From: Argentina anserina
Taxonomy: Eukaryota > Streptophyta > Magnoliopsida > Rosales > Rosaceae
Direction of reading: 5' to 3'
DNA: 64,000 nt
Assembly (NCBI RefSeq): GCF_933775445.1
Contig: NW_026089481.1
Coordinates: forward strand, 1 to 64,000
The notes under the pieces are model-generated. The model had not been told where the DNA came from. It worked only from the letters and a program-made list of their open reading frames with translations, and made no database searches. Position numbers and translations under genes: made by a program. Positions 35,801 through 49,800 of this stretch are shown here, piece by piece. Every line of letters begins with the position of its first letter. The stretch's first letter is position 1.

Positions 35801-38425
35801 GTGTTTCTTTCAAACTGAGTATCTTTACATCGTTTGCGTATCTTTACTATTCCAATTGTGTATCTTTACATCGTTTGCGTATCTTTACTATTCCAATTGT
35901 GTATCTTTTCATTTCTCGTTTGAGTATCTTTCTGTAAGTCTTCTGATGCGAGTTTCTATTGAATTTGAGAGTTTTGCAAGTGTGGGAGTGTGTTTCTTTC
36001 AAACTGAGTATCTTTACATCGTTTGCGTATCTTTACTATTCCAATTGTGTATCTTTACATCGTTTGCGTATCTTTACTATTCCAATTGTGTATCTTTTCA
36101 TTTCTCGTTTGAGTATCTTTCTGTAAGGCTTGTGATGCGAGTTTCTATTGTATTTGAGAGTTTTGCAAGTGTGGGAGTGTGTTTCTTTCAAACTGAGTAT
36201 CTTTACATCGTTTGCGTATCTTTACTATTCCAATTGTGTATCTTCAAATCGTTTGCGTATCTTTACTATTCCAATTGTGTATCTTTTCATTTCTCGTTTG
36301 AGTATCTTTCTGTAAGGCTTCTGATGCGAGTTTCTATTGAATTTGAGAGTTTTGCAAGTGTGGGAGTGTGTTTCTTTCAAACTGAGTATCTTTACATCGT
36401 TTGCGTATGTTTACTATTCCAATTGTGTATCTTTACATCGTTTGCGTATCTTTACTATTCCAAATGTGTATCTTTTCATTTCTCGTTTGAGTATCTTTCT
36501 GTAAGGCTTTCTGATGCGAGTTTCTATTGAATTTGAGAGTTTTGCAAGTGTGGGAGTGTGTTTCTTTCAAACTGAGTATCTTTACATCGTTTGCGTATCT
36601 TTACTATTCCAATTGTGTATCTTTACATCGTTTCCGTATCTTTACTATTCCAATTGTGTATCTTTACATCGTTTGCGTATGTTTACTATTCCAATTGTGT
36701 ATCTTTAAATCGTTTGCGTATCTTTACTATTCCAATTCAGTATCTTTTCATTTCTCGTTTGAGTATCTTTCTGTAAGGCTTTCTGATGCGAGTTTCTATT
36801 GAATTTGAGAGTTTTGCAAGTGTGGGAGTGTGTTTCTTTCAAACTGAGTATCTTTACATCGTTTGCGTATCTTTACTATTCCAATTGTGTATCTTTACAT
36901 CGTTTGCGTATCTTTACTATTCCAATTGTGTATCTTTTCATTTCTCGTTTGAGTATCTTTCTGTAAGGCTTGTGATGCGAGTTTCTATTGTATTTGAGAG
37001 TTTTGCAAGTGTGGGAGTGTGTTTCTTTCAAACTGAGTATCTTTACATCGTTTGCGTATCTTTACTATTCCAATTGTGTATCTTTAAATCGTTTGCGTAT
37101 CTTTACTATTCCAATTGTGTATCTTTTCATTTCTCGTTTGAGTATCTTTCTGTAAGGCTTCTGATGCGAGTTTCTATTGAATTTGAGAGTTTTGCAAGTG
37201 TGGGAGTGTGTTTCTTTCAAACTGAGTATCTTTACATCGTTTGCGTATCTTTACTATTCCAATTGTGTATCTTTACATCGTTTCCGTATCTTTACTATTC
37301 CAATTGTGTATCTTTACATCGTTTGCGTATCTTTACTATTCCAATTCAGTATCTTTTCATTTCTCGTTTGAGTATCTTTCTGTAAGGCTTTCTGATGCGA
37401 GTTTCTATTGAATTTGAGAGTTTTGCAAGTGTGGGAGTGTGTTTCTTTCAAACTGAGTATCTTTACATCGTTTGCGTATCTTTACTATTCCATTTGTGTA
37501 TCTTTACATCGTTTGCGTATCTTTACTATTCCAATTGTGTATCTTTTCATTTCTCGTTTGAGTATCTTTCTGTAAGGCTTGTGATGCGAGTTTCTATTGT
37601 ATTTGAGAGTTTTGCAAGTGTGGGAGTGTGTTTCTTTCAAACTGAGTATCTTTACATCGTTTGCGTATCTTTACTATTCCAATTGTGTATCTTCAAATCG
37701 TTTGCGTATCTTTACTATTCCAATTGTGTATCTTTTCATTTCTCGTTTGAGTATCTTTCTGTAAGGCTTCTGATGCGAGTTTCTATTGAATTTGAGAGTT
37801 TTGCAAGTGTGGGAGTGTGTTTCTTTCAAACTGAGTATCTTTACATCGTTTGCGTATGTTTACTATTCCAATTGTGTATCTTTACATCGTTTGCGTATCT
37901 TTACTATTCCAAATGTGTATCTTTTCATTTCTCGTTTGAGTATCTTTCTGTAAGGCTTTCTGATGCGAGTTTCTATTGAATTTGAGAGTTTTGCAAGTGT
38001 GGGAGTGTGTTTCTTTCAAACTGAGTATCTTTACATCGTTTGCGTATCTTTACTATTCCAATTGTGTATCTTTACATCGTTTCCGTATCTTTACTATTCC
38101 AATTGTGTATCTTTACATCGTTTGCGTATGTTTACTATTCCAATTGTGTATCTTTAAATCGTTTGCGTATCTTTACTATTCCAATTCAGTATCTTTTCAT
38201 TTCTCGTTTGAGTATCTTTCTGTAAGGCTTTCTGATGCGAGTTTCTATTGAATTTGAGAGTTTTGCAAGTGTGGGAGTGTGTTTCTTTCAAACTGAGTAT
38301 CTTTACATCGTTTGCGTATCTTTACTATTCCAATTGTGTATCTTTACATCGTTTGCGTATCTTTACTATTCCAATTGTGTATCTTTTCATTTCTCGTTTG
38401 AGTATCTTTCTGTAAGGCTTCTGAT
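30370..38425 (+). repeat. HOR, 4,199 bp, nearly two copies
   Basis: D landmarks 30446, 31097, 31369, 32315, 32587, 33196, 33764 and 34036 have partners exactly 4,199 bp downstream (34645, 35296, 35568, 36514, 36786, 37395, 37963, 38235). Visible differences are few: AATTGTTTATC near 33105, AATTGTG at the end of the monomer near 33150 against AATTCAG near 37350, and TTCCATTTG near 37490. It is the longest HOR period I could find here. Confidence 0.85.
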
Positions 38426-41400
38426 GCGAGTTTCTATTGTATTTGAGAGTTTTGCAAGTGTGGGAGTGTGTTTCTTTCAAACTGAGTATCTTTACATCGT
38501 TTGCGTATGTTTACTATTCCAATTGTGTATCTTTACATCGTTTGCGTATCTTTACTATTCCAAATGTGTATCTTTTCATTTCTCGTTTGAGTATCTTTCT
38601 GTAAGGCTTTCTGATGCGAGTTTCTATTGAATTTGAGAGTTTTGCAAGTGTGGGAGTGTGTTTCTTTCAAACTGAGTATCTTTACATCGTTTGCGTATCT
38701 TTACTATTCCCATTGTGTATCTTTACATCGTTTCCGTATCTTTACTATTCCAATTGAGTATCTTTACATCGTTTGCGTATGTTTACTATTCCAATTGTGT
38801 ATCTTTACATCGTTTGCGTATCTTTACTATTCCAAATGTGTATCTTTTCATTTCTCGTTTGAGTATCTTTCTGTAAGGCTTTCTGATGCGAGTTTCTATT
38901 GAATTTGAGAGTTTTGCAAGTGTGGGAGTGTGTTTCTTTCAAACGGAGTATCTTTACATCGTTTGCGTATCTTTACTATTCCAATTGTGTATCTTTACAT
39001 CGTTTCCGTATCTTTACTATTCCAATTGTGTATCTTTACATCGTTTGCGTATCTTTACTATTCCAATTGTGTATCTTTACATCGTTTGCGTATCTTTACT
39101 ATTCCAATTCAGTATCTTTTCATTTCTCGTTTGAGTATCTTTCTGTAAGGCTTTCTGATGCGAGTTTCTATTGAATTTCAGAGTTTTGCAAGTGTGGGAG
39201 TGTGTTTCTTTCAAACTGAGTATCTTTACATCGTTTGCGTATGTTTACTATTCCAATTGTGTATCTTTTCATCGTTTGCGTATCTTTACTATTCCAATTG
39301 TGTTTCTTTTCTTTTGTCGTTTGAGTATCTTTCTGTAAGGCTTCTGATGCGAGTTTCTATTGTATTTGAGAGTTTTGCAAGTGTGGGAGTGTGTTTCTTT
39401 CAAACTGAGTATCTTTACATCGTTTGCGTATCTTTACTATTCCAATTGTGTATCTTTACATCGTTTGCGTATCTTTACTATTCCAATTGTGTATCTTTTC
39501 ATTTCTCGTTTGAGTATCTTTCTGTAAGTCTTCTGATGCGAGTTTCTATTGAATTTGAGAGTTTTGCAAGTGTGGGAGTGTGTTTCTTTCAAACTGAGTA
39601 TCTTTACATCGTTTGCGTATCTTTACTATTCCAATTGTGTATCTTTACATCGTTTGCGTATCTTTACTATTCCAATTGTGTATCTTTTCATTTCTCGTTT
39701 GAGTATCTTTCTGTAAGGCTTGTGATGCGAGTTTCTATTGTATTTGAGAGTTTTGCAAGTGTGGGAGTGTGTTTCTTTCAAACTGAGTATCTTTACATCG
39801 TTTGCGTATCTTTACTATTCCAATTGTGTATCTTCAAATCGTTTGCGTATCTTTACTATTCCAATTGTGTATCTTTTCATTTCTCGTTTGAGTATCTTTC
39901 TGTATGGCTTCTGATGCGAGTTTCTATTGAATTTGAGAGTTTTGCAAGTGTGGGAGTGTGTTTCTTTCAAACTGAGTATCTTTACATCGTTTGCGTATGT
40001 TTACTATTCCAATTGTGTATCTTTACATCGTTTGCGTATCTTTACTATTCCAAATGTGTATCTTTTCATTTCTCGTTTGAGTATCTTTCTGTAAGGCTTT
40101 CTGATGCGAGTTTCTATTGAATTTGAGAGTTTTGCAAGTGTGGGAGTGTGTTTCTTTCAAACTGAGTATCTTTACATCGTTTGCGTATCTTTACTATTCC
40201 AATTGTGTATCTTTACATCGTTTCCGTATCTTTACTATTCCAATTGTGTATCTTTACATCGTTTGCGTATGTTTACTATTCCAATTGTGTATCTTTAAAT
40301 CGTTTGCGTATCTTTACTATTCCAATTCAGTATCTTTTCATTTCTCGTTTGAGTATCTTTCTGTAAGGCTTTCTGATGCGAGTTTCTATTGAATTTGAGA
40401 GTTTTGCAAGTGTGGGAGTGTGTTTCTTTCAAACTGAGTATCTTTACATCGTTTGCGTATCTTTACTATTCCAATTGTGTATCTTTACATCGTTTGCGTA
40501 TCTTTACTATTCCAATTGTGTATCTTTTCATTTCTCGTTTGAGTATCTTTCTGTAAGGCTTGTGATGCGAGTTTCTATTGTATTTGAGAGTTTTGCAAGT
40601 GTGGGAGTGTGTTTCTTTCAAACTGAGTATCTTTACATCGTTTGCGTATGTTTACTATTCCAATTGTGTATCTTTACATCGTTTGCGTATCTTTACTATT
40701 CCAAATGTGTATCTTTTCATTTCTCGTTTGAGTATCTTTCTGTAAGGCTTTCTGATGCGAGTTTCTATTGAATTTGAGAGTTTTGCAAGTGTGGGAGTGT
40801 GTTTCTTTCAAACTGAGTATCTTTACATCGTTTGCGTATCTTTACTATTCCAATTGTGTATCTTTACATCGTTTCCGTATCTTTACTATTCCAATTGAGT
40901 ATCTTTACATCGTTTGCGTATGTTTACTATTCCAATTGTGTATCTTTACATCGTTTGCGTATCTTTACTATTCCAAATGTGTATCTTTTCATTTCTCGTT
41001 TGAGTATCTTTCTGTAAGGCTTTCTGATGCGAGTTTCTATTGAATTTGAGAGTTTTGCAAGTGTGGGAGTGTGTTTCTTTCAAACGGAGTATCTTTACAT
41101 CGTTTGCGTATCTTTACTATTCCAATTGTGTATCTTTACATCGTTTCCGTATCTTTACTATTCCAATTGTGTATCTTTACATCGTTTGCGTATCTTTACT
41201 ATTCCAATTGTGTATCTTTACATCGTTTGCGTATCTTTACTATTCCAATTCAGTATCTTTTCATTTCTCGTTTGAGTATCTTTCTGTAAGGCTTTCTGAT
41301 GCGAGTTTCTATTGAATTTCAGAGTTTTGCAAGTGTGGGAGTGTGTTTCTTTCAAACTGAGTATCTTTACATCGTTTGCGTATGTTTACTATTCCAATTG

Positions 41401-41985
41401 TGTATCTTTTCATCGTTTGCGTATCTTTACTATTCCAATTGTGTATCTTTTCTTTTGTCGTTTGAGTATCTTTCTGTAAGGCTTCTGATGCGAGTTTCTA
41501 TTGTATTTGAGAGTTTTGCAAGTGTGGGAGTGTGTTTCTTTCAAACTGAGTATCTTTACATCGTTTGCGTATCTTTACTATTCCAATTGTGTATCTTTAC
41601 ATCGTTTGCGTATCTTTACTATTCCAATTGTGTATCTTTTCATTTCTCGTTTGAGTATCTTTCTGTAAGTCTTCTGATGCGAGTTTCTATTGAATTTGAG
41701 AGTTTTGCAAGTGTGGGAGTGTGTTTCTTTCAAACTGAGTATCTTTACATCGTTTGCGTATCTTTACTATTCCAATTGTGTATCTTTACATCGTTTGCGT
41801 ATCTTTACTATTCCAATTGTGTATCTTTTCATTTCTCGTTTGAGTATCTTTCTGTAAGGCTTGTGATGCGAGTTTCTATTGTATTTGAGAGTTTTGCAAG
41901 TGTGGGAGTGTGTTTCTTTCAAACTGAGTATCTTTACATCGTTTGCGTATCTTTACTATTCCAATTGTGTATCTTTACATCGTTT
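37393..41985 (+). repeat. HOR, 2,141 bp, ten monomers, about 2.1 copies
   Basis: Steps of 272, 189, 190, 272, 272, 189, 189, 189, 189 and 190 bp from D landmark 37963 repeat from 40104. The rare AAACGGAG in D (near 38942 and 41083) is private to these two copies. Differences seen: TTCCCATTG near 38709 against TTCCAATTG, GTGTTTCTTTTC near 39302 against GTGTATCTTTTC, and GGCTTCTG near 38419 against GGCTTGTG. Similarity ends near 41985. Confidence 0.87.
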
Positions 41986-44900
41986 CCGTATCTTTACTAT
42001 TCCAATTGTGTATCTTTACATCGTTTGCGTATCTTTACTATTCCAATTGTGTATCTTTACATCGTTTGCGTATCTTTACTATTCCAATTCAGTATCTTTT
42101 CATTTCTCGTTTGAGTATCTTTCTGTAAGGCTTTCTGATGCGAGTTTCTATTGAATTTCAGAGTTTTGCAAGTGTGGGAGTGTGTTTCTTTCAAACTGAG
42201 TATCTTTACATCGTTTGCGTATGTTTACTATTCCAATTGTGTATCTTTTCATCGTTTGCGTATCTTTACTATTCCAATTGTGTATCTTTTCTTTTCTCGT
42301 TTGAGTATCTTTCTGTAAGGCTTCTGATGCGAGTTTCTATTGTATTTGAGAGTTTTGCAAGTGTGGGAGTGTGTTTCTTTCAAACTGAGTATCTTTACAT
42401 CGTTTGCGTATCTTTACTATTCCAATTGTGTATCTTTACATCGTTTGCGTATCTTTACTATTCCAATTGTGTATCTTTTCATTTCTCGTTTGAGTATCTT
42501 TCTGTAAGTCTTCTGATGCGAGTTTCTATTGAATTTGAGAGTTTTGCAAGTGTGGGAGTGTGTTTCTTTCAAACTGAGTATCTTTACATCGTTTGCGTAT
42601 CTTTACTATTCCAATTGTGTATCGTTACATCGTTTGCGTATCTTTACTATTCCAATTGTGTATCTTTTCATTTCTCGTTTGAGTATCTTTCTGTAAGGCT
42701 TTCTGATGCGAGTTTCTATTGTATTTGAGAGTTTTGCAAGTGTGGGAGTGTGTTTCTTTCAAACTGAGTATCTTTACATCGTTTGCGTATCTTTACTATT
42801 CCAATTGTGTATCTTTACATCGTTTCCGTATCGTTACTATTCCAATTGTGTATCTTTACATCGTTTGCGTATCTTTACTATTCCAATTCAGTATCTTTTC
42901 ATTTCTCGTTTGAGTATCTTTCTGTAAGGCTTTCTGATGCGAGGTTCTGTTGAATTTCAGAGTTTTGCAAGTGTGGGAGTGTGTTTCTTTCAAACTGAGT
43001 ATCTTTACATCGTTTGCGTATGTTTACTATTCCAATTGTGTATCTTTTCATCGTTTGCGTATCTTTACTATTCCAATTGTGTATCTTTTCTTTTCTCGTT
43101 TGAGTATCTTTCTGTAAGGCTTCTGATGCGAGTTTCTATTGTATTTGAGAGTTTTGCAAGTGTGGGAGTGTGTTTCTTTCAAACTGAGTATCTTTACATC
43201 GTTTGCGTATGTTTACTATTCCAATTGTGTATCTTTACATCGTTTGCGTATCTTTACTATTCCAAATGTGTATCTTTTCATTTCTCGTTTGAGTATCTTT
43301 CTGTAAGTCTTTCTGATGCGAGTTTCTATTGAATTTGAGAGTTTTGCAAGTGTGGGAGTGTGTTTCTTTCAAACTGAGTATCTTTACATCGTTTGCGTAT
43401 CTTTACTATTCCAATTGTGTATCTTTACATCGTTTCCGTATCTTTACTATTCCAATTGTGTATCTTTACATCGTTTGCGTATCTTTACTATTCCAATTCA
43501 GTATCTTTTCATTTCTCGTTTGAGTATCTTTCTGTAAGGCTTTCTGATGCGAGTTTCTATTGACTTTCAGAGTTTTGCAAGTGTGGGAGTGTGTTTCTTT
43601 CAAACTGAGTATCTTTACATCGTTTGCGTATGTTTACTATTCCAATTGTGTATCTTTTCATCGTTTGCGTATCTTTACTATTCCAATTGTGTATCTTTTC
43701 TTTTGTCGTTTGAGTATCTTTCTGTAAGGCTTCTGATGCGAGTTTCTATTGTATTTGAGAGTTTTGCAAGTGTGGGAGTGTGTTTCTTTCAAACTGAGTA
43801 TCTTTACATCGTTTGCGTATCTTTACTATTCCAATTGTGTATCTTTACATCGTTTGCGTATCTTTACTATTCCAATTGTGTATCTTTTCATTTCTCGTTT
43901 GAGTATCTTTCTGTAAGTCTTCTGATGCGAGTTTCTATTGAATTTGAGAGTTTTGCAAGTGTGGGAGTGTGTTTCTTTCAAACTGAGTATCTTTACATCG
44001 TTTGCGTATCTTTACTATTCCAATTGTGTATCTTTACATTTCTCGTTTGAGTATCTTTCTGTGAGGCTTCTGATGCGAGTTTCTATTGAATTTGAGAGTT
44101 TTGCAAGTGTGGGAGTGTGTTTCTTTCAAACTGAGTATCTTTACATCGTTTGCGTATCTTTACTATTCCAATTGTGTATCTTTACATCGTTTCCGTATCT
44201 TTACTATTCCAATTGTGTATCTTTACATCGTTTGCGTATCTTTACTATTCGAATTGTGTATCTTTACATCGTTTGCGTATCTTTACTATTCCAATTCAGT
44301 ATCTTTTCATTTCTCGTTTGAGTATCTTTCTGTAAGGCTTTCTGATGCGAGTTTCTATTGAATTTCAGAGTTTTGCAAGTGTGGGAGTGTGTTTCTTTCA
44401 AACTGAGTATCTTTACATCGTTTGCGTATGTTTACTATTCCAATTGTGTATCTTTTCATCGTTTGCGTATCTTTACTATTCCAAATGTGTATCTTTTCAT
44501 TTCTCGTTTGAGTATCTTTCTGTAAGTCTTCTGATGCGAGTTTCTATTGAATTTGAGAGTTTTGCAAGTGTGGGAGTGTGTTTCTTTCAAACTGAGTATC
44601 TTTACATCGTTTGCGTATCTTTACTATTCCAATTGTGTATCTTTACATCGTTTGCGTATCTTTACTATTCCAATTGTGTATCTTTTCATTTCTCGTTTGA
44701 GTATCTTTCTGTAAGGCTTGTGATGCGAGTTTCTATTGTATTTGAGAGTTTTGCAAGTGTGGGAGTGTGTTTCTTTCAAACTGAGTATCTTTACATCGTT
44801 TGCGTATGTTTACTATTCCAATTGTGTATCTTTACATCGTTTGCGTATCTTTACTATTCCAAATGTGTATCTTTTCATTTCTCGTTTGAGTATCTTTCTG

Positions 44901-47900
44901 TAAGGCTTTCTGATGCGAGTTTCTATTGAATTTGAGAGTTTTGCAAGTGTGGGAGTGTGTTTCTTTCAAACTGAGTATCTTTACATCGTTTGCGTATCTT
45001 TACTATTCCAATTGTGTATCTTTACATCGTTTCCGTATCTTTACTATTCCAATTGAGTATCTTTACATCGTTTGCGTATGTTTACTATTCCAATTGTGTA
45101 TCTTTACATCGTTTGCGTATCTTTACTATTCCAAATGTGTATCTTTTCATTTCTCGTTTGAGTATCTTTCTGTAAGGCTTTCTGATGCGAGTTTCTATTG
45201 AATTTGAGAGTTTTGCAAGTGTGGGAGTGTGTTTCTTTCAAACTGAGTATCTTTACATCGTTTCCGTATCTTTACTATTCCAATTGTGTATCTTTACATC
45301 GTTTGCGTATCTTTACTATTCCAATTGTGTATCTTTACATCGTTTGCGTATCTTTACTATTCCAATTCAGTATCTTTTCATTTCTCGTTTGAGTATCTTT
45401 CTGTAAGGCTTTCTGATGCGAGTTTCTATTGAATTTCAGAGTTTTGCAAGTGTGGGAGTGTGTTTCTTTCAAACTGAGTATCTTTACATCGTTTGCGTAT
45501 GTTTACTATTCCAATTGTGTATCTTTTCATCGTTTGCGTATCTTTACTATTCCAATTGTGTATCTTTTCTTTTGTCGTTTGAGTATCTTTCTGTAAGGCT
45601 TCTGATGCGAGTTTCTATTGTATTTGAGAGTTTTGCAAGTGTGGGAGTGTGTTTCTTTCAAACTGAGTATCTTTACATCGTTTGCGTATCTTTACTATTC
45701 CAATTGTGTATCTTTACATCGTTTGCGTATCTTTACTATTCCAATTGTGTATCTTTTCATTTCTCGTTTGAGTATCTTTCTGTAAGTCTTCTGATGCGAG
45801 TTTCTATTGAATTTGAGAGTTTTGCAAGTGTGGGAGTGTGTTTCTTTCAAACTGAGTATCTTTACATCGTTTGCGTATCTTTACTATTCCAATTGTGTAT
45901 CTTTACATCGTTTCCGTATCTTTACTATTCCAATTGTGTATCTTTACATCGTTTGCGTATCTTTACTATTCCAATTGTGTATCTTTACATCGTTTGCGTA
46001 TCTTTACTATTCCAATTCAGTATCTTTTCATTTCTCGTTTGAGTATCTTTCTGTAAGGCTTTCTGATGCGAGTTTCTATTGAATTTCAGAGTTTTGCAAG
46101 TGTGGGAGTGTGTTTCTTTCAAACTGAGTATCTTTACATCGTTTGCGTATGTTTACTATTCCAATTGTGTATCTTTTCATCGTTTGCGTATCTTTACTAT
46201 TCCAATTGTGTATCTTTTCTTTTCTCGTTTGAGTATCTTTCTGTAAGGCTTCTGATGCGAGTTTCTATTGTATTTGAGAGTTTTGCAAGTGTGGGAGTGT
46301 GTTTCTTTCAAACTGAGTATCTTTACATCGTTTGCGTATCTTTACTATTCCAATTGTGTATCTTTACATCGTTTGCGTATCTTTACTATTCCAATTGTGT
46401 ATCTTTTCATTTCTCGTTTGAGTATCTTTCTGTAAGTCTTCTGATGCGAGTTTCTATTGAATTTGAGAGTTTTGCAAGTGTGGGAGTGTGTTTCTTTCAA
46501 ACTGAGTATCTTTACATCGTTTGCGTATCTTTACTATTCCAATTGTGTATCGTTACATCGTTTGCGTATCTTTACTATTCCAATTGTGTATCTTTTCATT
46601 TCTCGTTTGAGTATCTTTCTGTAAGGCTTTCTGATGCGAGTTTCTATTGTATTTGAGAGTTTTGCAAGTGTGGGAGTGTGTTTCTTTCAAACTGAGTATC
46701 TTTACATCGTTTGCGTATCTTTACTATTCCAATTGTGTATCTTTACATCGTTTCCGTATCTTTACTATTCCAATTGTGTATCTTTACATCGTTTGCGTAT
46801 CTTTACTATTCCAATTCAGTATCTTTTCATTTCTCGTTTGAGTATCTTTCTGTAAGGCTTTCTGATGCGAGGTTCTGTTGAATTTCAGAGTTTTGCAAGT
46901 GTGGGAGTGTGTTTCTTTCAAACTGAGTATCTTTACATCGTTTGCGTATGTTTACTATTCCAATTGTGTATCTTTTCATCGTTTGCGTATCTTTACTATT
47001 CCAATTGTGTATCTTTTCTTTTCTCGTTTGAGTATCTTTCTGTAAGGCTTCTGATGCGAGTTTCTATTGTATTTGAGAGTTTTGCAAGTGTGGGAGTGTG
47101 TTTCTTTCAAACTGAGTATCTTTACATCGTTTGCGTATGTTTACTATTCCAATTGTGTATCTTTACATCGTTTGCGTATCTTTACTATTCCAAATGTGTA
47201 TCTTTTCATTTCTCGTTTGAGTATCTTTCTGTAAGTCTTTCTGATGCGAGTTTCTATTGAATTTGAGAGTTTTGCAAGTGTGGGAGTGTGTTTCTTTCAA
47301 ACTGAGTATCTTTACATCGTTTGCGTATCTTTACTATTCCAATTGTGTATCTTTACATCGTTTCCGTATCTTTACTATTCCAATTGTGTATCTTTACATC
47401 GTTTGCGTATCTTTACTATTCCAATTCAGTATCTTTTCATTTCTCGTTTGAGTATCTTTCTGTAAGGCTTTCTGATGCGAGTTTCTATTGACTTTCAGAG
47501 TTTTGCAAGTGTGGGAGTGTGTTTCTTTCAAACTGAGTATCTTTACATCGTTTGCGTATGTTTACTATTCCAATTGTGTATCTTTTCATCGTTTGCGTAT
47601 CTTTACTATTCCAATTGTGTATCTTTTCTTTTGTCGTTTGAGTATCTTTCTGTAAGGCTTCTGATGCGAGTTTCTATTGTATTTGAGAGTTTTGCAAGTG
47701 TGGGAGTGTGTTTCTTTCAAACTGAGTATCTTTACATCGTTTGCGTATCTTTACTATTCCAATTGTGTATCTTTACATCGTTTGCGTATCTTTACTATTC
47801 CAATTGTGTATCTTTTCATTTCTCGTTTGAGTATCTTTCTGTAAGTCTTCTGATGCGAGTTTCTATTGAATTTGAGAGTTTTGCAAGTGTGGGAGTGTGT

Positions 47901-49640
47901 TTCTTTCAAACTGAGTATCTTTACATCGTTTGCGTATCTTTACTATTCCAATTGTGTATCTTTACATTTCTCGTTTGAGTATCTTTCTGTGAGGCTTCTG
48001 ATGCGAGTTTCTATTGAATTTGAGAGTTTTGCAAGTGTGGGAGTGTGTTTCTTTCAAACTGAGTATCTTTACATCGTTTGCGTATCTTTACTATTCCAAT
48101 TGTGTATCTTTACATCGTTTCCGTATCTTTACTATTCCAATTGTGTATCTTTACATCGTTTGCGTATCTTTACTATTCGAATTGTGTATCTTTACATCGT
48201 TTGCGTATCTTTACTATTCCAATTCAGTATCTTTTCATTTCTCGTTTGAGTATCTTTCTGTAAGGCTTTCTGATGCGAGTTTCTATTGAATTTCAGAGTT
48301 TTGCAAGTGTGGGAGTGTGTTTCTTTCAAACTGAGTATCTTTACATTGTTTGCGTATGTTTACTATTCCAATTGTGTATCTTTTCATCGTTTGCGTATCT
48401 TTACTATTCCAAATGTGTATCTTTTCATTTCTCGTTTGAGTATCTTTCTGTAAGTCTTCTGATGCGAGTTTCTATTGAATTTGAGAGTTTTGCAAGTGTG
48501 GGAGTGTGTTTCTTTCAAACTGAGTATCTTTACATCGTTTGCGTATCTTTACTATTCCAATTGTGTATCTTTACATCGTTTGCGTATCTTTACTATTCCA
48601 ATTGTGTATCTTTTCATTTCTCGTTTGAGTATCTTTCTGTAAGGCTTGTGATGCGAGTTTCTATTGTATTTGAGAGTTTTGCAAGTGTGGGAGTGTGTTT
48701 CTTTCAAACTGAGTATCTTTACATCGTTTGCGTATGTTTACTATTCCAATTGTGTATCTTTACATCGTTTGCGTATCTTTACTATTCCAAATGTGTATCT
48801 TTTCATTTCTCGTTTGAGTATCTTTCTGTAAGGCTTTCTGATGCGAGTTTCTATTGAATTTGAGAGTTTTGCAAGTGTGGGAGTGTGTTTCTTTCAAACT
48901 GAGTATCTTTACATCGTTTGCGTATCTTTACTATTCCAATTGTGTATCTTTACATCGTTTCCGTATCTTTACTATTCCAATTGAGTATCTTTACATCGTT
49001 TGCGTATGTTTACTATTCCAATTGTGTATCTTTACATCGTTTGCGTATCTTTACTATTCCAAATGTGTATCTTTTCATTTCTCGTTTGAGTATCTTTCTG
49101 TAAGGCTTTCTGATGCGAGTTTCTATTGAATTTGAGAGTTTTGCAAGTGTGGGAGTGTGTTTCTTTCAAACTGAGTATCTTTACATCGTTTCCGTATCTT
49201 TACTATTCCAATTGTGTATCTTTACATCGTTTGCGTATCTTTACTATTCCAATTGTGTATCTTTACATCGTTTGCGTATCTTTACTATTCCAATTCAGTA
49301 TCTTTTCATTTCTCGTTTGAGTATCTTTCTGTAAGGCTTTCTGATGCGAGTTTCTATTGAATTTCAGAGTTTTGCAAGTGTGGGAGTGTGTTTCTTTCAA
49401 ACTGAGTATCTTTACATCGTTTGCGTATGTTTACTATTCCAATTGTGTATCTTTTCATCGTTTGCGTATCTTTACTATTCCAATTGTGTATCTTTTCTTT
49501 TGTCGTTTGAGTATCTTTCTGTAAGGCTTCTGATGCGAGTTTCTATTGTATTTGAGAGTTTTGCAAGTGTGGGAGTGTGTTTCTTTCAAACTGAGTATCT
49601 TTACATCGTTTGCGTATCTTTACTATTCCAATTGTGTATC
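41882..49640 (+). repeat. HOR, 3,928 bp, nineteen monomers, nearly two copies
   Basis: Nineteen monomers from D landmark 42138 recur in the same order from 46066; the second copy breaks off near 49640. Shared private markers at 3,928 bp spacing: GAGGTTCTGTTG (42942/46870), TTGACTTTCAG (43560/47488), GTGAGGCTTC (44061/47989), TATTCGAATTG (44246/48174), GTATCGTTACATCG (42621/46549) and the C variant TTTACATTTCTCG (44033/47961). Differences seen: GTATCGTTACTAT near 42831 in copy 1 only and TTTACATTGTTTGC near 48342 in copy 2 only. The two copies otherwise looked the same. Confidence 0.92.
44028..44050 (+). repeat. Hybrid C segment with A-type base
   Basis: This C segment reads GTATCTTTACATTTCTCG, with the A-type base after the octamer and the C-type body. 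It lies in a 148-bp monomer that also has the unusual GTGAGGCTTC. Its copy is 3,928 bp downstream at 47956. It is the mirror of A' (GTATCTTTTCATCG) and suggests sequence exchange between A and C. Confidence 0.8.
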
Positions 49641-49800
49641 TTTTCTTTTGTCGTTTGAGTATCTTTCTGTAAGGCTTCTGATGCGAGTTTCTATTGTATT
49701 TGAGAGTTTTGCAAGTGTGGGAGTGTGTTTCTTTCAAACTGAGTATCTTTACATCGTTTGCGTATCTTTACTATTCCAATTGTGTATCTTTACATCGTTT
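49493..49800 (+). repeat. Junction where the 3,928-bp HOR breaks off
   Basis: In the second 3,928-bp copy, the 189-bp monomer expected after D landmark 49533 is replaced by a 148-bp monomer. It is followed by a second monomer with the same C variant TTTTCTTTTGTCG and the same GTATTTGAG body. This looks like a local 148-bp duplication with loss of one 41-bp subrepeat at the breakpoint. Confidence 0.7.
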
